A DNA stretch of 64,000 bases from Ascaris suum (lineage: Eukaryota; Nematoda; Chromadorea; Rhabditida; Ascarididae): NCBI GenBank assembly GCA_013433145.1, contig CM024190.1:4464001-4528000 (forward strand), in the 5' to 3' direction. The translations under genes were made by a program, and so were the position numbers. The notes beneath the pieces were generated by a model. The model was not told where the DNA came from, ran no database searches, and saw only the letters and a program-made list of their open reading frames with translations. Position 1 is the first letter of the stretch. Each line of letters opens with the position of its first letter. Shown one piece after another: positions 60,859-64,000 of this stretch.

Positions 60859-63800
60859 GTGCGTCGACCCCTTCCTCCATTTCAATTTAACCAGCTATCT
60901 ACTCAAGGCATTTTTTGTGCCCACCCCATTAATGTGGAATCGTCCGGCGGACCGGACATGAAGTGGGATTGGTCTTTTCTTCGTTTTCCTCTCTGCGTTT
61001 TAACTTTGGTTCTTTACCAGTCTTCTCTCTTAATCTCAGCGCCTGAAATTCCATCGGTATTTTAATTTAGTTAGTGCGAAGTCGGACTTACGTTAAATTC
61101 AAGGCCGGTCGCAGCTGAGCTTAACTCACGGTCATGTGGAGATGGAGTGGTTCCGGTCAGTCTCGGTTGTCGTTAAGCTGGTCTTCCAACGGGGACCATC
61201 AGATTTGGCATTCTTTATGCCATCATGGGTTGAAACTGATGTTGATTCGAGACCTATCCGCTACCGCAACTGCAGATGGATTTAATTTTAATTCCACTTA
61301 ATTATAAAATTCCGTTCCATTCCACCATTACTCTCGTATTGTCATGTTTTTATTCGTAGCGTGCAGTGCGACACTTTATCCTCACGGAGCCGTAATGACT
61401 CGAACTAGTTGGCGGTGTGGTCGATCATACGAGTTTTTATATGCACTATAGACGAATGAACCACTTACCTTACTTACCATTGGCTACCACTATCATACGG
61501 GCTACCACTTACCCTAATCGCAACGTTGGCAACACATTTGTCAGAAATGTGGCAGCAAATTTAGGTTGCAAAAACGCGCTTCTAGTGGAGGGATTAAGGT
61601 CCTTTCCAGTTCACTCCCCTCTCTAGTTTTTCTCGGATATATATCGCCCACTCCGCCTGGTGTCTTTACTGTAGATCTGAACGACATGAGCCAACCCCCT
61701 TCCCACCATACCTATATCTTGAAAAGTCCTGAACGTTGTAAGCTTGGCGCTTATAAAAAGATAGTTTTTTTCCGCAGGTTTTTTCTTCTGCACATGCTTT
61801 TTTCAAACTTTGAACCCATATTGTTGTGAGAATTTTATGTTTTACTAAACCAGGTTCACTTGTAGCCTGAAGACATTCTCAGAGAAAACAGCATCACTAC
61901 TTTTACTGCCGATTTTCGAGTGTTTTATTAAGGAAATCGCGTTTTGATTTCTTTCTCACCTTTTTTTTCTCGGATTTGACACTGTTTATAGGTGTATTCA
62001 TCAGAGGCGGTTACCTTCGATGTTTTCCAAGTTGAATTTGATTCTTGATGTTTGCTTTCCAAAAATGTTGCAATAAGATGCATGGTTGTTGCTTTTTCTA
62101 TTTCACCGTATTAAATTGTGCTCTGTGAGGCGTCTCAATAAAGAATAATGTATATTTGCGATGAAATGCCGTATACGTTGATTTGCTTGCTATGCGAGGT
62201 GTCATGCCTTTGTTCGATGCGCTCGAATCGAGGGCAATCTTAGTTGAACATTATGGCGTTGAGTAAATTACTGAGAATTATTGTTATTGCACTGCAGCTG
62301 AACATCATTCTGCTCGCGTCGAATGCTCTTTAGGTGCATTCTTTCATCGGAGGCATTTATTAACGAGGGCTGTTTTATTATGAAAATGATGTTTTATAGC
62401 TAAGAAATGAGAAAAAAAGGTGACTGACTCATCCGATGTTTTATCTAATAGAGCGGGAAATATCGCCGAAGACGATGTGCTTGGATCCGACATGGCCTCG
62501 TCTCCAATTCTACCACAAAGTGGGTAGAAGTGAGACTATATTTAGCTGCGGCTAGTCGATCCCGGCCACGTACTAGGCCAAACCACGTTTTCATCTCCTT
62601 CTCGGCTTTGTTTTTATTCAGCTGGATAACTCTCTCTTCTTTATATCTTATGACTTTGGATACGGGTTTTTTTTATAGAGAATCGATAAAATATTAGTCT
62701 GAATTTCAGTTAAAGATGCACCAGCACCAAATTCCGATGCATTATTGGTTTGAGCAAATCCCTCTATCCCTATGAAAAAAAAAAGCCGTCAAAGAGCGCT
62801 TGAGAAAATTTCAGTGGAGGTGATTAATGCGTAGTAAAAGAATTCTCTGATCACTTGTATCCTCTGAGATGTGAGCTTATTGCCTATTGAAAATGCATTT
62901 GAACATAGTATCACGGAGCAGATTTCAGAAATGATGGGTAGGATTGCGGGGGGGGGGGGGGGGGGGGAAGAGGCACTCTTCTCTGTTAGGTGAAGGAATT
63001 CATCGTATATCGAGAAAAGCTGACATGAATTTTAAAGCAATGAAAATATCGAATGGCTGATGGACTTGAATTGAGTTAAGAACTATACAAATGGTGCATT
63101 CAAAATTTCATTGTGTAGCTAACAAGAACAAAGAAACGCACCTATCTAATGGAGTAAAGAGGTAATGGTAACATTCATGTGGCATTTTCTAAAAACCGCA
63201 TAATATCGCAGAACGATCGAATGCAGTTCACTGTTTCATGATCGGAAAGCATGAAAGCGAATGGAATCTGATTCCGTAAAAGCGAGTGAATTGTTGAGGA
63301 TATTGCTTGTTGTGTGTATTTTTATCCAAACATTGATATATTAACCAAACGATGAATGACGAATTAAATCTGTAACGCGCTTGAGTCATCCAGATTTGGC
63401 ACAATATTACTTTTGCAGTATTATGTTTCTGAGCATATTGTTGCATAAATAGACATTTAATTGTTATTATTTACTAAGTGCAAAAGGTGACAATGAACAA
63501 CTATGCATCGATTATATTCGCAGAATGTATCTCTTCAATTAAGTGAGAACCGCAAAAGTCGAATGTTGTATAGTGTGAGTTGTCTCCCGTCCTCGATTCT
63601 TCCGCATTTTTCCTTTTATACGTTCAAATGAGAACCCATAAAAAGTTGAATGTTGCAAAGTCCGCATAGAAGCGTGCTAATATGCCAATGCAGTTTAAAA
63701 AACTATGGGAAAGTTTTCATGCAGGTGCATAGGTGCGATGCTAACGTCTGCTGTTGACATTTTATCTGCTATGTGTACATATGGGATCACATTATCACCG

Positions 63801-64000
63801 CAGTAGGGAATGGCGGTTTTTTGGAGATCTGTGTCTACCATTAGAGCGTTTTTTAAGAAGCATATTTGTGATTGCTTAATGGGCACCTAACCTTGTCGCT
63901 AACTCTTCTCGCAAGATTATTGCTCGAAACGTGTCATAGATACCTTCGTTTCCTTCATCTTTCTCCACTCCCCGCTCCCCTCCCCCTTCCCCTCCCCCCC
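60859..64000. other. Terminal intergenic region, no supported gene
   Basis: No frame with conserved motifs. Possible isolated exon-like stretch at about 62452-62520 (acceptor TATCTAATAG, then CGGGAAATATCGCC..., product fragment SPKTMCLDPTWPRLQFYHKV before GGTAGAAG), but no family was recognised. The sequence ends in a C/T-rich low-complexity tract. Confidence 0.4.
62948..62967 (+). repeat. Poly-G tract, 20 bases
   Basis: Uninterrupted G run in the terminal intergenic region. Capable of forming a G-quadruplex. Confidence 0.95.

Overview
The window is eukaryotic and most likely comes from a strongylid (clade V) parasitic nematode, probably a hookworm-type genome. Genes are split into many short exons of about 40-230 bp. 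Introns are long (hundreds of bases to several kb), with GT...TTTCAG or TTTTAG boundaries. The intergenic sequence is AT-rich and repeat-rich, and the protein-coding exons match conserved animal families. No bacterial-type operons, rRNA, tRNA or CRISPR arrays were seen. Every gene below was assembled by joining exons at splice sites whose phases agree, so single-exon reading frames alone are misleading here.

Layout. (1) 1-6577, + strand: the 3' part of an SLC9A8/NHE8-type Na+/H+ exchanger (nhx-8 type), eight clear exons ending at a TGA. (2) About 12.3-19.7 kb, - strand: a radial-spoke-protein-3 (RSPH3)-like gene. It is unexpected in an animal without motile cilia, and its largest intron holds one of two ~98% identical ~845-bp repeats; the other copy lies just upstream of its start. 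(3) 22992-35578, + strand: a large gene for a secreted or extracellular protein with two divergent MAM-like domains, a Ser-rich 296-codon exon and an unrecognised C-terminal region. Its N-terminal exon was not found. (4) 41775-47544, + strand: a FITM/FIT2 fat-storage-inducing transmembrane protein with both catalytic histidines. It also has a candidate alternative terminal exon that would remove the second histidine. (5) 50337-53140, + strand: pyroglutamyl-peptidase I with its Glu/Cys/His triad. (6) 55344-60858: a 5.5-kb foldback-type element. Its long inverted arms are built from ~177-bp tandem repeats (about 5 on the left, about 9 on the right) and enclose a decayed RTE-like reverse transcriptase fragment. 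The remaining sequence is intergenic, with long poly-G, poly-T and (TA)n tracts.

Three of the five genes (RSPH3-like, FITM, pyroglutamyl-peptidase) each contain exactly one apparent -1 frameshift, and each can be restored by adding one A to an A run inside an otherwise well-conserved exon. This pattern points to homopolymer errors in the assembly more than to pseudogenes. The genes have no shared pathway. They are typical conserved housekeeping or lineage genes spread through repeat-rich DNA.
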